Of a stretch of DNA of 64,000 bases, positions 28,214-37,776 are shown in pieces. The number at the start of each line of letters is the position of its first letter. Position 1 is the first letter of the stretch. A program made the translations under genes and the position numbers. Origin of the DNA: Caballeronia sordidicola (lineage in GTDB: Bacteria; Pseudomonadota; Gammaproteobacteria; Burkholderiales; Burkholderiaceae); the NCBI RefSeq assembly GCF_002220365.1, contig NZ_MTHB01000011.1, forward strand, positions 39,558-103,557, read 5' to 3'. The notes under the pieces were generated by a model that saw only the letters and a list, made by a program, of their open reading frames with translations, was not told the origin of the DNA and made no database searches.

Positions 28214-28271
28214 GGCATAAGCTCCCTGGGTAGTGGAACAAGCGTGAGTTCAGGTGATTCCTCGGCCGCGA

Positions 28272-28323
28272 ATCTACTCCGCATCTACTCCGCATCTACT
28301 CCGCATCTACTCCGCATCTACTC
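28272..28323. repeat. 11-bp tandem repeat at the stop codon of the amidotransferase gene
   Basis: Five copies, the last partial, of the 11-bp unit ATCTACTCCGC. On the minus strand each unit carries GTAGATGCGGA, and the first copy contains the TAG stop of the amidotransferase gene. There are no spacers, so it is not a CRISPR array. Such arrays are prone to copy-number change. Confidence 0.9.
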
Positions 28324-29229
28324 TATACCGAGTTCGGTCTCCACATCCGCGGTCGTTGCGATGGTCTCTATAGTCTCAACACGCAGCACCGATTCAACGC
28401 AAACCTTGCACAACGGTTCGCGCGCTTTCTCCGCGACGTCCTCTGGCACCGGAACGTTGAGCGTCCTGAGCAACGCGCCGTGCTGGAACAACGCCAGGTC
28501 GCCGGGCGCGAAACGCGTCCAGATTTCGTCGTCGGTGAGCGGCGACGTGGCGATCACCGCGACTCGATCTTCCGGCGTGGTGTACTTCGCGAAATCGATC
28601 GACATGTCGGCATCGATCAAATGCGCCGTGGAGAACGGCCAACTGCGCACGAGGTAGTACAGGTGCGTGGAGCAATGCGTGAACAGCGCCTGGCCGTTCG
28701 ACATCAGGAAATTGAATACACCGAATTGCGTAATCTCGCGCGTGAGCTTTTCCAGCGCCGCGAACAGTTCGTCCAGCGGCGGTTGGCAGCCTGGGAATTC
28801 GCGTCGCAGACCTTGCAGCAAAGCGCAGAACGCCAGCTCGCTGTCGGTGGTGCCGACCGGTTGATATTGCCCGTTCAGGCAGGGCTTGAAATCCTTCAGG
28901 TCGCCGTTGTGCGCGAAAATCCAATGCCGTCCCCACAACTCGCGCATGAACGGATGGCAATTCTCAAGCAGGATGTGACCTTGCGTGGCCTTGCGAATAT
29001 GCGCGATCGTGTTCTTCGATTTAATCGGATAACGCTTGACCATTTCGGCGAGCGGTGAACTGGCCGACGACTGGTGATCGATGAAAAGGCGACACGCCTT
29101 GTCTTCAAAGAACGCAATGCCCCAGCCGTCCGCGTGATGGTCGGTAACGCCGCCACGCGCCGCGAAACCGGTGAACGAGAAAGTCACGTCCGTTGGTTCC
29201 GCGCAGTTCATTCCGAGAAGTTGGCACAT
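28318..29229 (-). CDS. Class II glutamine amidotransferase domain protein (YafJ-like)
   Basis: 303 residues. The chain begins MCQLLGMNC, so Cys2 would be the N-terminal nucleophile after methionine removal, as in Ntn hydrolases. HADGWGIAFFED, AHIRKATQG, FAHNGDL and GTTDSELAF are the usual glutaminase motifs. No synthase domain follows, so the acceptor substrate is unknown; YafJ-type proteins are free-standing members of this family. Cytosolic. The stop codon lies inside an 11-bp tandem repeat. Confidence 0.88.
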   Translation of the reverse strand: MCQLLGMNCAEPTDVTFSFTGFAARGGVTDHHADGWGIAFFEDKACRLFIDHQSSASSPLAEMVKRYPIKSKNTIAHIRKATQGHILLENCHPFMRELWGRHWIFAHNGDLKDFKPCLNGQYQPVGTTDSELAFCALLQGLRREFPGCQPPLDELFAALEKLTREITQFGVFNFLMSNGQALFTHCSTHLYYLVRSWPFSTAHLIDADMSIDFAKYTTPEDRVAVIATSPLTDDEIWTRFAPGDLALFQHGALLRTLNVPVPEDVAEKAREPLCKVCVESVLRVETIETIATTADVETELGIE

Positions 29230-29604
29230 TGCTGAGGCTGCAGACTGGGTGAATGGAGCTAACCGTTACAATACGGGTTGCCAAAGCATAGCACCGACGA
29301 AACCGCCAAAAAATCGCGGCTTTCGACCGCGGGGTGGCATCGTTGTGGAATTTCCACGGTATGGTTGGTTTGCGGACGAAAAACTGACCGATTGGGTTCG
29401 AAGCTTCCGCTGGTAGCCTGATTGAGCACCTGGTGCCGGCGCTTGATTCACTGATCCGGTCCGCCGATATTCATAGCGGAGCTGCGCCGCTTGGAGGTGT
29501 TTCAGCCTCGCTTATGTTTGCGTGCGTGCTGAAGCTTTTTGGTTTCGCGGCCGCCACAGTCCCTGCGTTTTCGTCATCCGATTATTTTCATCGCTATCAC
29601 GCCA
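29230..29604. other. Divergent region between the amidotransferase gene and pyrC
   Basis: 375 bases with no supported gene. A TACAAT element at 29267-29272 could be a -10 box, but no good -35 stands at the right distance. The frames here have no ribosome binding site. Confidence 0.4.
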
Positions 29605-30687
29605 ATGTCCGCTTCCACGCCTGCCTCCGCCTCGTCCTCACCTTCCGTTTACTCCGTTACGCTCGTGCGTCCTGACGACTGGCATTTGCACGTGCGCGAT
29701 GGCGCCGTGCTCGCCGCTGTCCTGCCGCACACGGCGCGACAGTTCGGCCGGGCGATCATCATGCCGAACCTGCGGCCGCCAGTGACGACGACCGACATGG
29801 CGGCGGCGTATCGCGGGCGCATTCTGGCCGCGTTGCCCAAGGACGGCCCGGGTGCGCGTTTCGAGCCGCTGATGACGCTTTATCTCACCGACAACACGCC
29901 GCCCGACGAAATTCGCCTCGCTCGCGAAAGCGGTTTCGTCCACGGGGTAAAGCTGTATCCCGCTGGGGCGACGACCAATTCGGACGCTGGTGTCACGAGC
30001 ATCGCGAAGTGCGCGAAGACGTTGGAAGCGATGCAAAAGCACGACCTGCCGCTGCTCGTGCATGGCGAAGTAACAGACCCGGCCATCGATATGTTCGATC
30101 GCGAAAAGGTGTTTATCGATCGGGTGATGACGCCATTGCGCCGCGATTTTCCCGCGCTGAAGGTCGTGTTCGAGCACATCACGACGAAGGACGCCGCCGA
30201 TTACGTCCGCGATGCCGACGGCCCGACCGGCGCCACGCTGACCGCGCATCACCTGCTGTACAACCGCAATGCGCTGTTTGTCGGCGGAATCCGGCCGCAT
30301 TACTACTGCTTGCCGGTGCTCAAGCGCGAGACGCATCGCGTGGCGCTGCTCGCGGCGGCTACGTCGGGCAATCCGCGCTTTTTCCTAGGCACGGACAGCG
30401 CGCCGCATGCGAAAGGGCTGAAGGAGCACGCGTGCGGCTGCGCGGGATGTTACACGGCGCTGCACGCGCTGGAACTCTACACGCAAGCCTTCGATCAGGC
30501 CGGCGCGCTTGATCGACTCGAGGGTTTCGCGAGTTTCCACGGTGCCGACTTTTACGGTTTGCCGCGCTCGACCGAGAGCGTGACGCTGCGCCGCGAACCC
30601 TGGACGCTACCGGCGGAGTTCATGGCGGGCGGTGACGAGATCGTGCCGCTGGGCGGCGGAGAATCGATCGGCTGGCGCATGGAGTGA
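29605..30687 (+). CDS. pyrC: Dihydroorotase
   Basis: Zinc amidohydrolase of 360 residues that closes carbamoyl aspartate to dihydroorotate in pyrimidine synthesis. Metal ligands are visible in DDWHLHVRDG, the carboxylated lysine in HGVKLYPAGATTNSDAG, histidines in LVHGEVTD and FEHITTKDA, and the catalytic aspartate in LGTDSAPH. It is the short, E. coli-type PyrC (class II). I chose ATG 29605 (MSASTPAS), which adds an Ala/Ser-rich stretch of about 15 residues before the conserved part. No clear ribosome binding site is seen. Confidence 0.94.
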   Translation: MSASTPASASSSPSVYSVTLVRPDDWHLHVRDGAVLAAVLPHTARQFGRAIIMPNLRPPVTTTDMAAAYRGRILAALPKDGPGARFEPLMTLYLTDNTPPDEIRLARESGFVHGVKLYPAGATTNSDAGVTSIAKCAKTLEAMQKHDLPLLVHGEVTDPAIDMFDREKVFIDRVMTPLRRDFPALKVVFEHITTKDAADYVRDADGPTGATLTAHHLLYNRNALFVGGIRPHYYCLPVLKRETHRVALLAAATSGNPRFFLGTDSAPHAKGLKEHACGCAGCYTALHALELYTQAFDQAGALDRLEGFASFHGADFYGLPRSTESVTLRREPWTLPAEFMAGGDEIVPLGGGESIGWRME

Positions 30688-30772
30688 CGGTTGCCGGGGA
30701 ACGCTTGGGGCAGGTCCGGGCGTGCCAGTTGTTTGCTTGATTCAAGACCTTGCAGCCTCTCGAGCTACTCGT

Positions 30773-31715
30773 ATGTCCGACCGGGAAAATGCACCGAAGC
30801 CTGAAAGCGCGAGAATGGCATCGCACCTCGCCAATACGCGCGCGGCGCAGGGCTTCATGGACATTGACTGGTCGCGTCCGTGGCTGGCGCCACTTGCCGA
30901 GCGTGGCGAGCGCTGGCGCCGGGCCGCACTCGAAAGCTATCCAGCCTATCTTTCCACGCTTAACTCCGATGCACACACTGACCCGCACGTAACCGGACAG
31001 GGCAAGCCGCTGTCGTTCATTGCGCAGGACGAGTTGCCGGCGGGGGCATCGTATGAAGGGCATATCGCCGAGACCGGGTGCGTGCCCACGCGCTACAACC
31101 TGCACGATTTCTTCAACGCCGCGATGTGGTTTCAGTATCCGCGCATCAAGGCGGCGCTGAACGCCGGCCAAGCTGCGGAAATCGATGTGCTTGGCATTGG
31201 TCCCACACGAGGCGCAGCGCGTGACGCGCTAACGCTCTTCGACGAAAACGCGATCCTCTTTGCCTGCGCTGACGCGTCGCTCGCCGCTGCACTTCGCGCA
31301 TTCGACTGGCGCACGTTGCTCGGCGAACAACGCGCAGCCTGGGGCCTTCGATGCGAGGCACGCATCTTCGGCCACGCGCTGCTGCAAAAGCTCGTCGTCC
31401 CGTACAAGGCGTGCACGGGGCACGCCTGGATCGTAGAAGTCGAGCCGGCCTATTTCTCCGCCTCCGCCTCCGATGCCGGGCGCCGCGCGATCCTTGACCA
31501 TGCAGTGTCTGAACGGCTAAAGAGCGAAGCCATTTCCAGCCGATCGTTCACGCCACTGCCGGTGCTGGGCGTGCCGGGCTGGTGGCCTGAGAACGAAGTC
31601 CCTTCTTTCTACGATGACCCCCAAGTCTTTCGATCGGGCCGCCGATCGCCGACTTGGCGGGCGCCCGAGCCTGACGTCGAGGCTGCAGCATCCTCCATGC
31701 TAAAATCGTTGTCGC

Positions 31716-31741
<26 letters not shown>
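30773..31741 (+). CDS. DUF3025 domain-containing protein
   Basis: 322 residues, no signal peptide or membrane segment. Conserved-looking blocks are YNLHDFFNAAMWFQYPRIK at about residues 104-122, FDENAILF, and PYKACTGHAWIVEV. I recognise the family as DUF3025, common in beta-proteobacteria, function unknown. The start at 30773 is uncertain. The last 25 bases overlap the 5' end of the RNase P RNA gene, and the TGA stop lies inside that RNA. The rnpB promoter must therefore lie inside this coding sequence. The gene may be cotranscribed with pyrC, 85 bases upstream. Confidence 0.75.
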
Positions 31742-32130
<389 letters not shown>

Positions 32131-32144
32131 TGAGATGCAAAAAG

Positions 32145-32178
32145 AAAGCCGGCGTCAGTGATGACGCCGGCTTTTTTT
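32145..32178 (+). terminator. Intrinsic terminator of rnpB
   Basis: AAGCCGGCGTCA-gtga-TGACGCCGGCTT followed by TTTTT; a 12-bp perfect stem directly after the RNase P RNA. Confidence 0.93.
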
Positions 32179-32208
32179 CGACCTGCTTTTTTCTACAATG
32201 CCAGGAAT

Positions 32209-32631
32209 TCAGCTCGCGACGATATCGAAGGAATGCGTCAATTCGGCCGTCTTCGCCAGCATGATCGACGCCGAGCAGTATTTGTCGTGTGAGAGCGTGA
32301 TCGCGCGTTCGACCGTCGCGGGATTCAGGTTCTTGCCTGTCACTGTGAAGTGGAAGTGGATCTTCGTGAACACCTTCGGATCTTCGCTTGCGCGCTCGGC
32401 TTTGAGCGTCACCGAGCAACCCACGACTTCCTGACGGCTTTTCTTCAGAATCATCACGACGTCGTACGCGGTACAGCCGCCCGTGCCGAGCAAGACCATT
32501 TCCATTGGCCGCGGCGAGAGATTGCGGCCGCCGCCTTCGGGCGCGCCGTCCATTGTGACCAGATGACCGCTGCCCGTCTCCGCGGCAAACGCCATTCCGT
32601 CCTGCCCCATCCAGCTAACTTTGCATTCCAT
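32209..32631 (-). CDS. OsmC family protein (YhfA-like)
   Basis: 140 residues with an OsmC/Ohr fold. Reactive cysteines are expected in LLGTGGCTAYDVV and DKYCSAS. The order and spacing match the YhfA-like subgroup (motif SPRPMEMVLLGTGGCTAYD) and not Ohr or classic OsmC. OsmC-type proteins reduce organic peroxides with thiols; for this subgroup the substrate is not known. A partly palindromic sequence AGACACTTGTCT sits 20 bases upstream of the start. Confidence 0.87.
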   Translation of the reverse strand: MECKVSWMGQDGMAFAAETGSGHLVTMDGAPEGGGRNLSPRPMEMVLLGTGGCTAYDVVMILKKSRQEVVGCSVTLKAERASEDPKVFTKIHFHFTVTGKNLNPATVERAITLSHDKYCSASIMLAKTAELTHSFDIVAS

Positions 32632-32924
32632 AAGAAAACTCCGGTGCCTAAGACACTTGTCTAACGTGTCGATTGTAGCGTTTTAGCTGATTGTAGGAAT
32701 TGAAGCAGTGCCCGCGTTTGCGTCAGTCGCAAGATATTGTTGCGCTGCAATACATTAGACAAATCCGCGATTTCCCTACTGGGAATAGGGGGTTTTTGTC
32801 ATAAATCGCGTCAGCCGGACTTTTTATTTTTATATAAGTATATGATTGTAAATAATAAATTTATTGATTTTGGGTTTCGATGTAATTTTACATTATGAAA
32901 CTCTATCCCATAATGCAAATTTAC

Positions 32925-32953
32925 TTGCTTTGCACAAAAGCAGTTCATATACT
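32925..32953 (+). promoter_or_regulatory. Sigma70-type promoter of the predicted small RNA
   Basis: TTGCTT (32925-32930), 17-bp spacer, TATACT (32948-32953). It stands in an AT-rich stretch. The predicted start of transcription is near 32960, directly before the CT-rich hairpin. Confidence 0.65.
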
Positions 32954-32959
32954 TGCTCT

Positions 32960-33017
32960 GTCTCCTCCACCTCCTCCTAGGTGGATTCAGCCCGAGCCCA
33001 AGGCTCGGGCTTTTTTT
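32960..33017 (+). ncRNA. Predicted small RNA with an anti-Shine-Dalgarno hairpin loop
   Basis: A transcript of about 58 nt. Hairpin 1 is TCCACCT (32966-32972) paired with AGGTGGA (32979-32985), and it shows the six-base loop CCTCCT, complementary to Shine-Dalgarno sequences. Hairpin 2 is AGCCCGAGCC-caa-GGCTCGGGCT followed by a T run, an intrinsic terminator. A good promoter ends seven bases before the start. No open frame with a ribosome binding site lies inside. The arrangement resembles known CCUCC-loop regulatory RNAs, such as those with CCUCCUCCC motifs in alpha-proteobacteria. Function is inferred. Confidence 0.6.
32989..33017 (+). terminator. Intrinsic terminator of the predicted small RNA
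   Basis: Ten-base stem AGCCCGAGCC / GGCTCGGGCT around caa, followed by seven T. It lies about 120 bases upstream of the rplM promoter and does not belong to any protein gene on this strand. Confidence 0.9.
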
Positions 33018-33135
33018 CGTCTGCTTTAGCATCAATTTCGGTCATGGCAGCTCGGTCGTTCGCTCGCAAAATGACTCTGCGCTGCGAGCGTTCAGCGCTG
33101 AATCGGAGTGAATTTGCCTGGCCGACAGGCAAGTT

Positions 33136-33165
33136 TTGACTTCACATCGAAATTTCCCTTATAAT
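33136..33165 (+). promoter_or_regulatory. Promoter of the rplM-rpsI operon
   Basis: TTGACT (33136-33141), 18-bp spacer, TATAAT (33160-33165). This is nearly consensus, as expected for a ribosomal protein operon. It leaves an untranslated leader of about 110 bases before rplM, which may hold a regulatory structure. Confidence 0.85.
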
Positions 33166-33285
33166 TCAAAGTTCTCTATCCGCACCATGCCCGTGGACGA
33201 GAACCAGGGAGAGCCCGCACGCGCCTCGATGCGCACGAACATACAAGCGGGACAAAGCAGGGCAGATTTATTTTTTGGATCGATC

Positions 33286-33714
33286 ATGAAGACGTTTTCC
33301 GCAAAAGCCCATGAGGTGACGCGTGAATGGTACGTGATTGACGCGACGGATAAGGTTCTCGGACGTGTCGCCAGTGAAGTGGCCGCCCGACTTCGCGGCA
33401 AGCACAAACCCGAGTTCACCCCGCACGTCGACACTGGCGATTTTATCGTCATCATCAACGCCAGCAAGTTGCGCGTCACGGGCAACAAGGGTACTGACAA
33501 GAAGTACTACCGTCACTCGGGCTATCCGGGCGGCATCTACGAAACGACGTTCAACAAGATGCAAGAACGCTTCCCGGGCCGCGCGTTCGAGAAAGCTGTT
33601 AAGGGCATGTTGCCGAAAGGTCCGCTCGGCTACGCGATGATCAAGAAGCTCAAGGTCTACGCTGGCGCAACGCATCCGCATACGGCTCAACAGCCTAAAG
33701 CGCTCGAGATCTAA
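33286..33714 (+). CDS. rplM: Large ribosomal subunit protein uL13
   Basis: 142 residues, the standard length. The sequence starts [20 protein letters not shown] and shows [20 protein letters not shown] and [11 protein letters not shown] as in other L13 proteins. Part of the 50S subunit. The start at 33286 is fixed by homology. It forms an operon with rpsI, 11 bases downstream, driven by the strong promoter at 33136-33165. Confidence 0.98.
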   Translation: MKTFSAKAHEVTREWYVIDATDKVLGRVASEVAARLRGKHKPEFTPHVDTGDFIVIINASKLRVTGNKGTDKKYYRHSGYPGGIYETTFNKMQERFPGRAFEKAVKGMLPKGPLGYAMIKKLKVYAGATHPHTAQQPKALEI

Positions 33715-33725
33715 AGGGAGCCCAT

Positions 33726-34118
33726 ATGATCGGTAATTGGAATTACGGTACGGGTCGCCGCAAGAGCGCCACTGCCCGCGTGTTCATCAAGTCCGGCACG
33801 GGTCAGATCATCGTCAATGGCAAGCCCATTGCTGATTATTTCTCGCGCGAAACGTCGCTGATGATCGTGCGTCAGCCGCTTGAACTGACGAGCCACGCCA
33901 CCACGTTCGACATCAAAGTCAACGTGAACGGCGGCGGCGAAACGGGTCAGGCCGGTGCAGTTCGCCACGGCATCACCCGCGCACTGATGGACTACGACGC
34001 AACGCTGAAGCCTACGCTGTCGCAAGCCGGCTTTGTTACCCGCGATGCTCGTGAAGTTGAACGTAAGAAAGTTGGTTTCCACAAGGCACGTCGCAGGAAA
34101 CAATTCTCGAAGCGTTAA
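33726..34118 (+). CDS. rpsI: Small ribosomal subunit protein uS9
   Basis: 130 residues, the standard length. N-terminal [17 protein letters not shown] and the C-terminal basic tail ending [17 protein letters not shown], which reaches into the ribosomal P site, are typical. AAGGGAGCC precedes the ATG. Cotranscribed with rplM. Confidence 0.98.
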   Translation: MIGNWNYGTGRRKSATARVFIKSGTGQIIVNGKPIADYFSRETSLMIVRQPLELTSHATTFDIKVNVNGGGETGQAGAVRHGITRALMDYDATLKPTLSQAGFVTRDAREVERKKVGFHKARRRKQFSKR

Positions 34119-34160
34119 GCTGTTTGGCGGTTTCGTCGTTGTTGCGGCGAAATGGCTCGA

Positions 34161-34196
34161 AAAGCCGCCTGCGTGTCTGCGCTGGCGGCTTTTTTC
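34161..34196 (+). terminator. Intrinsic terminator after rpsI
   Basis: AAAGCCGCC (34161-34169) pairs with GGCGGCTTT (34184-34192), followed by further T. Confidence 0.85.
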
Positions 34197-34359
34197 GTGG
34201 CCAATGGTCACGGATCGCGGCAGTCTTTCAGCGATGTCCCCAGCAGCCGCGGCAAATTCGGGATAGTGTGAAGCGATAGCCTATTGATTACATGGGCTTC
34301 CAGCACGATATTGAGATCAGCCCTACAATGGGTGCTAGAAGCTTTTTTGGAGAGTTCGA

Positions 34360-34725
34360 ATGAACGCTGTCACCGACACCCCCACGACCGAAATGCCGTT
34401 GCCGTTTGTTTTCACCGACGCAGCAGCTGACAAGGTCAAGCAACTGATCGACGAAGAAGGCAATCCGGAACTGAAGCTGCGTGTGTTCGTGCAGGGCGGC
34501 GGCTGTTCGGGCTTCCAGTATGGCTTCACGTTCGACGAAGCCATCAACGAAGACGATACCGTGATGGACAAGGCGGGCGTCCAGCTCCTGATCGACTCGA
34601 TGAGCTATCAATACCTCGTCGGCGCTGAGATTGACTACAAAGACGATCTGAACGGCGCGCAGTTCGTGATCAAGAATCCGAACGCGACCAGCACCTGCGG
34701 TTGCGGATCGTCGTTCTCGGCGTGA
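34360..34725 (+). CDS. erpA: Iron-sulfur cluster insertion protein ErpA
   Basis: 121 residues, A-type Fe-S carrier. The three cluster-binding cysteines are in [11 protein letters not shown] and at the C-terminus in STCGCGSSF. ErpA delivers clusters to target enzymes such as those of isoprenoid synthesis and respiration. GGAGAG precedes the ATG. A single-gene unit with its own terminator; its position after rplM-rpsI is typical for the family. Confidence 0.95.
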   Translation: MNAVTDTPTTEMPLPFVFTDAAADKVKQLIDEEGNPELKLRVFVQGGGCSGFQYGFTFDEAINEDDTVMDKAGVQLLIDSMSYQYLVGAEIDYKDDLNGAQFVIKNPNATSTCGCGSSFSA

Positions 34726-34768
34726 TCCTGATTAGTTGATTCGATTGCGCGGCATTATGCAGATGTGA

Positions 34769-34795
34769 AACGGAGCCTTCGGGCTCCGTTTTTGT
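34769..34795 (+). terminator. Intrinsic terminator after erpA
   Basis: AACGGAGCC-ttc-GGGCTCCGTT stem followed by TTTG. A and T runs flank it on both sides. Confidence 0.88.
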
Positions 34796-34977
34796 TTTGC
34801 GTGTGCGTTTTGCGTGTGCGTTTTGTGGGTGCGTCCGGCTGGACGTGTGCTTCGATCAAAACTGAGGCTATGGGGCAGCGGATCAGGTTCCCTGCGGTAC
34901 GCCTGAGAGAGCCGTGAGTTTCTTTTTTGTGCCGATAGCCACTTCACGAACCAAAGGTGGTTAGGGGCCGGATGCCC

Positions 34978-36132
34978 TTAACGCGGATAAATCGCGCCTA
35001 AAACCCGTTCCCCGGCAGCGCCTGTTACTGCCGAAACATTGCCCGGCTTACGAGCCACGCAGCGCATCGCAAGCCAAGCAAACGCCAATGCCTCGACCTG
35101 CTGTGGTGGCACGCCGAGCGCTTCAGTGGTCATCACGGGGACACCGGCCACGCCGCTCTCCCCAAGCGCCTGCTGGATAGCCTGCATCAGCACCGGATTG
35201 CGGGCACCTCCGCCGCATATGTAGACCGCACGGCAATCGGAAGCATGCCGCTCGATTTCTCTTGCAACGGTGATGGCGGTCAGCGCGACAAGCGTGGCTT
35301 GCACATCTTCCGGCGACATTTTTTCAAAACTGATGAGTTTGGTGTCGAGCCACGCAGGGTTGAACAGATCTCGGCCAGTGCTTTTAGGCGGCTGCTGTTC
35401 GAAAAACGGTTCGTTGAGTAGGGCGTTCAGCAACGGACGGTGCACCCGGCCTCGCGCCGCGAAATGACCGCCTTCGTCGAAGGGGCGTTTCAGATGCCGG
35501 TGCGCCCATTCGTCCAGCAATGCGTTCGCTGGTCCGCAATCAAAGCCGTGGACACCGCCATTCGCCGAGAGAATGGTGATGTTGCTGATGCCGCCCAGGT
35601 TGCAGACCACGCGCGTCTCGTTCTTGCTACCGAAAATGGTCGCGTGAAATGCCGGGACGAGCGGCGCGCCCTGACCGCCGGCAGCGACGTCGCGGCTACG
35701 GAAGTCGGCGACTATGTCGATGTTGGTCATCTCTGCGAGCAGCGCGGGATTATTGATTTGCCGTGTGTAGCCCTTTTCCGGCCTATGCCGCACCGTTTGC
35801 CCGTGTACGCCGATCGCGCGGACTTTAGCGGACGAGTAGCCACTCATGCTCGCCAGTTCGTGGCAACACACGGCGTAGCGCGTGGCCAGCGCGTTCGCTG
35901 CAAGGGCTTCGCGCTCCAGTTCGTTGTCACCAGGGGCCTGGAGGGCGAACAGCGCGTCGCGCAGGCCTTGCGAGAACCCGACGTGAGCCTCGCCGAGTAC
36001 AACCGGCGGCTTGCCGGCGGTGAACTGGACGGCAATGCCGTCCACGCCGTCCATGCTCGTGCCCGACATCAGCCCAAAGTACACGCCGTCCGCCATGTCG
36101 CCTGCCTCCATTGCCTCGGTCCGTCGCGCCAC
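34978..36132 (-). CDS. anmK: Anhydro-N-acetylmuramic acid kinase
   Basis: Sugar kinase of up to 384 residues that phosphorylates and opens 1,6-anhydroMurNAc during cell-wall recycling. The ATP-binding signature [17 protein letters not shown] is near the N-terminus. [22 protein letters not shown] and CGGGARNP are further family motifs. The start is ambiguous: a GTG at 36132 has AGGAG six bases upstream, while an ATG at 36096 has GGAGG eight bases upstream and begins closer to the conserved part. I keep the longer form. The gene is divergent from tyrS. Confidence 0.93.
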   Translation of the reverse strand: MARRTEAMEAGDMADGVYFGLMSGTSMDGVDGIAVQFTAGKPPVVLGEAHVGFSQGLRDALFALQAPGDNELEREALAANALATRYAVCCHELASMSGYSSAKVRAIGVHGQTVRHRPEKGYTRQINNPALLAEMTNIDIVADFRSRDVAAGGQGAPLVPAFHATIFGSKNETRVVCNLGGISNITILSANGGVHGFDCGPANALLDEWAHRHLKRPFDEGGHFAARGRVHRPLLNALLNEPFFEQQPPKSTGRDLFNPAWLDTKLISFEKMSPEDVQATLVALTAITVAREIERHASDCRAVYICGGGARNPVLMQAIQQALGESGVAGVPVMTTEALGVPPQQVEALAFAWLAMRCVARKPGNVSAVTGAAGERVLGAIYPR

Positions 36133-36515
36133 GTTGCTCTCCTGTTCGATGCGGGTTCACCGATGACCTTGTTCAAGCAGTCATCGGTGCAATTCTTTCG
36201 GGCAAAGCAGCCGCGATGGACCGATTATCCACGCATCGACGCGACTCGTTAAGCCGCTGTCCGTTCGGCCATGTTTCGCACACGGCTTCCGGAGCCGGGG
36301 CGTTCGAAACATGGCCGAACGGCCAACGCACGGCACACATGAGGGGAAAACGGGGCGAAGGCAGACGACATCACGTAAAATCCGTTGCCTGAACAAGCGA
36401 ATGCCGCACTTTTTTCCGTGTCCGAACGCGACTGTGGACGAATCCGGAAGCAGCGGCTGTTGCCCGATCGGCGCCTGTTAGCGCCCCGAATAAATCACCC
36501 GAAAAAGTTGCAAGC
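36133..36515. other. Divergent region between anmK and tyrS
   Basis: 383 bases without a supported gene. It contains the strong inverted repeat listed at 36261-36322. No clear promoter pair for tyrS is visible, and I see no T-box or other aminoacyl-tRNA-sensing leader. Confidence 0.5.
36261..36322. repeat. 18-bp perfect inverted repeat with nested hairpin
   Basis: CCGTTCGGCCATGTTTCG (36261-36278) and its exact reverse complement (36305-36322) flank 26 bases. The spacer itself contains CGGCT-tccgg-AGCCG. The result would be a 62-nt double hairpin or cruciform. There is no T run after it, so intrinsic termination is unlikely. Confidence 0.9.
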
Positions 36516-37772
36516 ATGACCACTGATCCGAACGACTCTCCGGCTTCGGCTGCGAAAACCTTGCCCCTCACCGACGAAGTGCAGGCCGCCCTTGCCATCG
36601 CGAAACGGGGCTGTGACGAGCTGCTGATCGAAGCCGAGTTCGCACAGAAGCTCGCTCGCAGCGCCGCGAGCGGCAAGCCGCTGCGCATCAAGCTTGGCCT
36701 CGACCCGACGGCGCCTGATATTCATATTGGCCACACGGTTGTCCTGAACAAGATGCGTCAGCTGCAGGATCTCGGCCATACCGTGATCTTCCTGATCGGC
36801 GACTTCACTTCGCTGATCGGGGACCCGTCGGGGCGTAACGCCACGCGCCCGCCGTTGACGCGCGAGCAGATCGAGTCGAATGCGAAGACCTATTTCGAGC
36901 AGGCTGCGTTGGTGCTGGATCGTGAGAAGACCGAGATGCGCTACAACAGCGAATGGTCCATGCCGCTCGGCGCCGACGGCATGATCAAGCTCGCGTCGCG
37001 TTACACGGTCGCGCGGATTCTTGAGCGCGAGGATTTCACGAAGCGCTACCAGGGTGGCATGCCCATCTCGATTCATGAGTTGCTGTATCCGCTGATGCAG
37101 GGTTACGACTCGGTTGCGCTGAACGCCGATCTCGAACTCGGCGGCACGGACCAGAAGTTCAATCTGCTGGTTGGACGCGAATTGCAAAAGCAATACGGCC
37201 AGGAGCAGCAATGCATCTTGACCATGCCGTTGCTTGAAGGGCTGGACGGCGTCGAGAAGATGTCGAAGTCGAAGCACAATTACATCGGCATTAGCGAGAA
37301 GCCTACCGACATGTTCGGCAAGCTGATGAGCATCTCCGACACGCTCATGTGGCGCTACTTCGAGTTGCTGTCGTTTAGAAGTATCGAAGAGATTGCGCGT
37401 TTCAAAAGCGAAGCCGAGGGTGGTCGTAATCCGCGTGATTTCAAGGTGCTGCTGGGGCAGGAGATCGTCGCGCGTTTCCATTCGCGGGCTGACGCGGAGC
37501 GGGCGCTGGAAGACTTCAACCATCGTGCGAAGGGCGGCGTGCCGGACGAGATTCCTTCGGTGACGCTCAGCGGCGCACCGCTCGCCATCGGGCAACTGTT
37601 GAAGCAAGCCGGGCTGGTGCCCTCGACCAGCGAGGCGCTGCGCAATATCGAGCAAGGTGGTGTGAAGATCGACGGCGCGACGGTGTCGGACAAGGGCTTG
37701 AAGATCGAGGCGGGCGAGTTTGTGGTGCAGGTCGGCAAGCGCCGTTTCGCGCGCGTCACGCTGGCGGCGTAA
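36516..37772 (+). CDS. tyrS: Tyrosine-tRNA ligase
   Basis: Class I synthetase of 418 residues. HIGH is exact in [11 protein letters not shown] at about residues 69-79, KMSKS is exact in [13 protein letters not shown], and a C-terminal S4 RNA-binding domain follows ([19 protein letters not shown]). The length and motif style fit the TyrZ-like group found in beta-proteobacteria. It leads an apparent operon with dtd (5 bases downstream) and the phosphatase gene. Confidence 0.96.
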   Translation: MTTDPNDSPASAAKTLPLTDEVQAALAIAKRGCDELLIEAEFAQKLARSAASGKPLRIKLGLDPTAPDIHIGHTVVLNKMRQLQDLGHTVIFLIGDFTSLIGDPSGRNATRPPLTREQIESNAKTYFEQAALVLDREKTEMRYNSEWSMPLGADGMIKLASRYTVARILEREDFTKRYQGGMPISIHELLYPLMQGYDSVALNADLELGGTDQKFNLLVGRELQKQYGQEQQCILTMPLLEGLDGVEKMSKSKHNYIGISEKPTDMFGKLMSISDTLMWRYFELLSFRSIEEIARFKSEAEGGRNPRDFKVLLGQEIVARFHSRADAERALEDFNHRAKGGVPDEIPSVTLSGAPLAIGQLLKQAGLVPSTSEALRNIEQGGVKIDGATVSDKGLKIEAGEFVVQVGKRRFARVTLAA

Positions 37773-37776
37773 GCGA

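Noticed and set aside
28272..28323. Possible CRISPR-like repeats
   Set aside because: The 11-bp units are directly adjacent, with no spacers and no cas genes nearby.
32811..33035. 74-codon minus-strand frame across the AT-rich region near rplM
   Set aside because: It runs through the terminator hairpin and the predicted small RNA, lacks a ribosome binding site, and its composition reflects AT-rich noncoding DNA.
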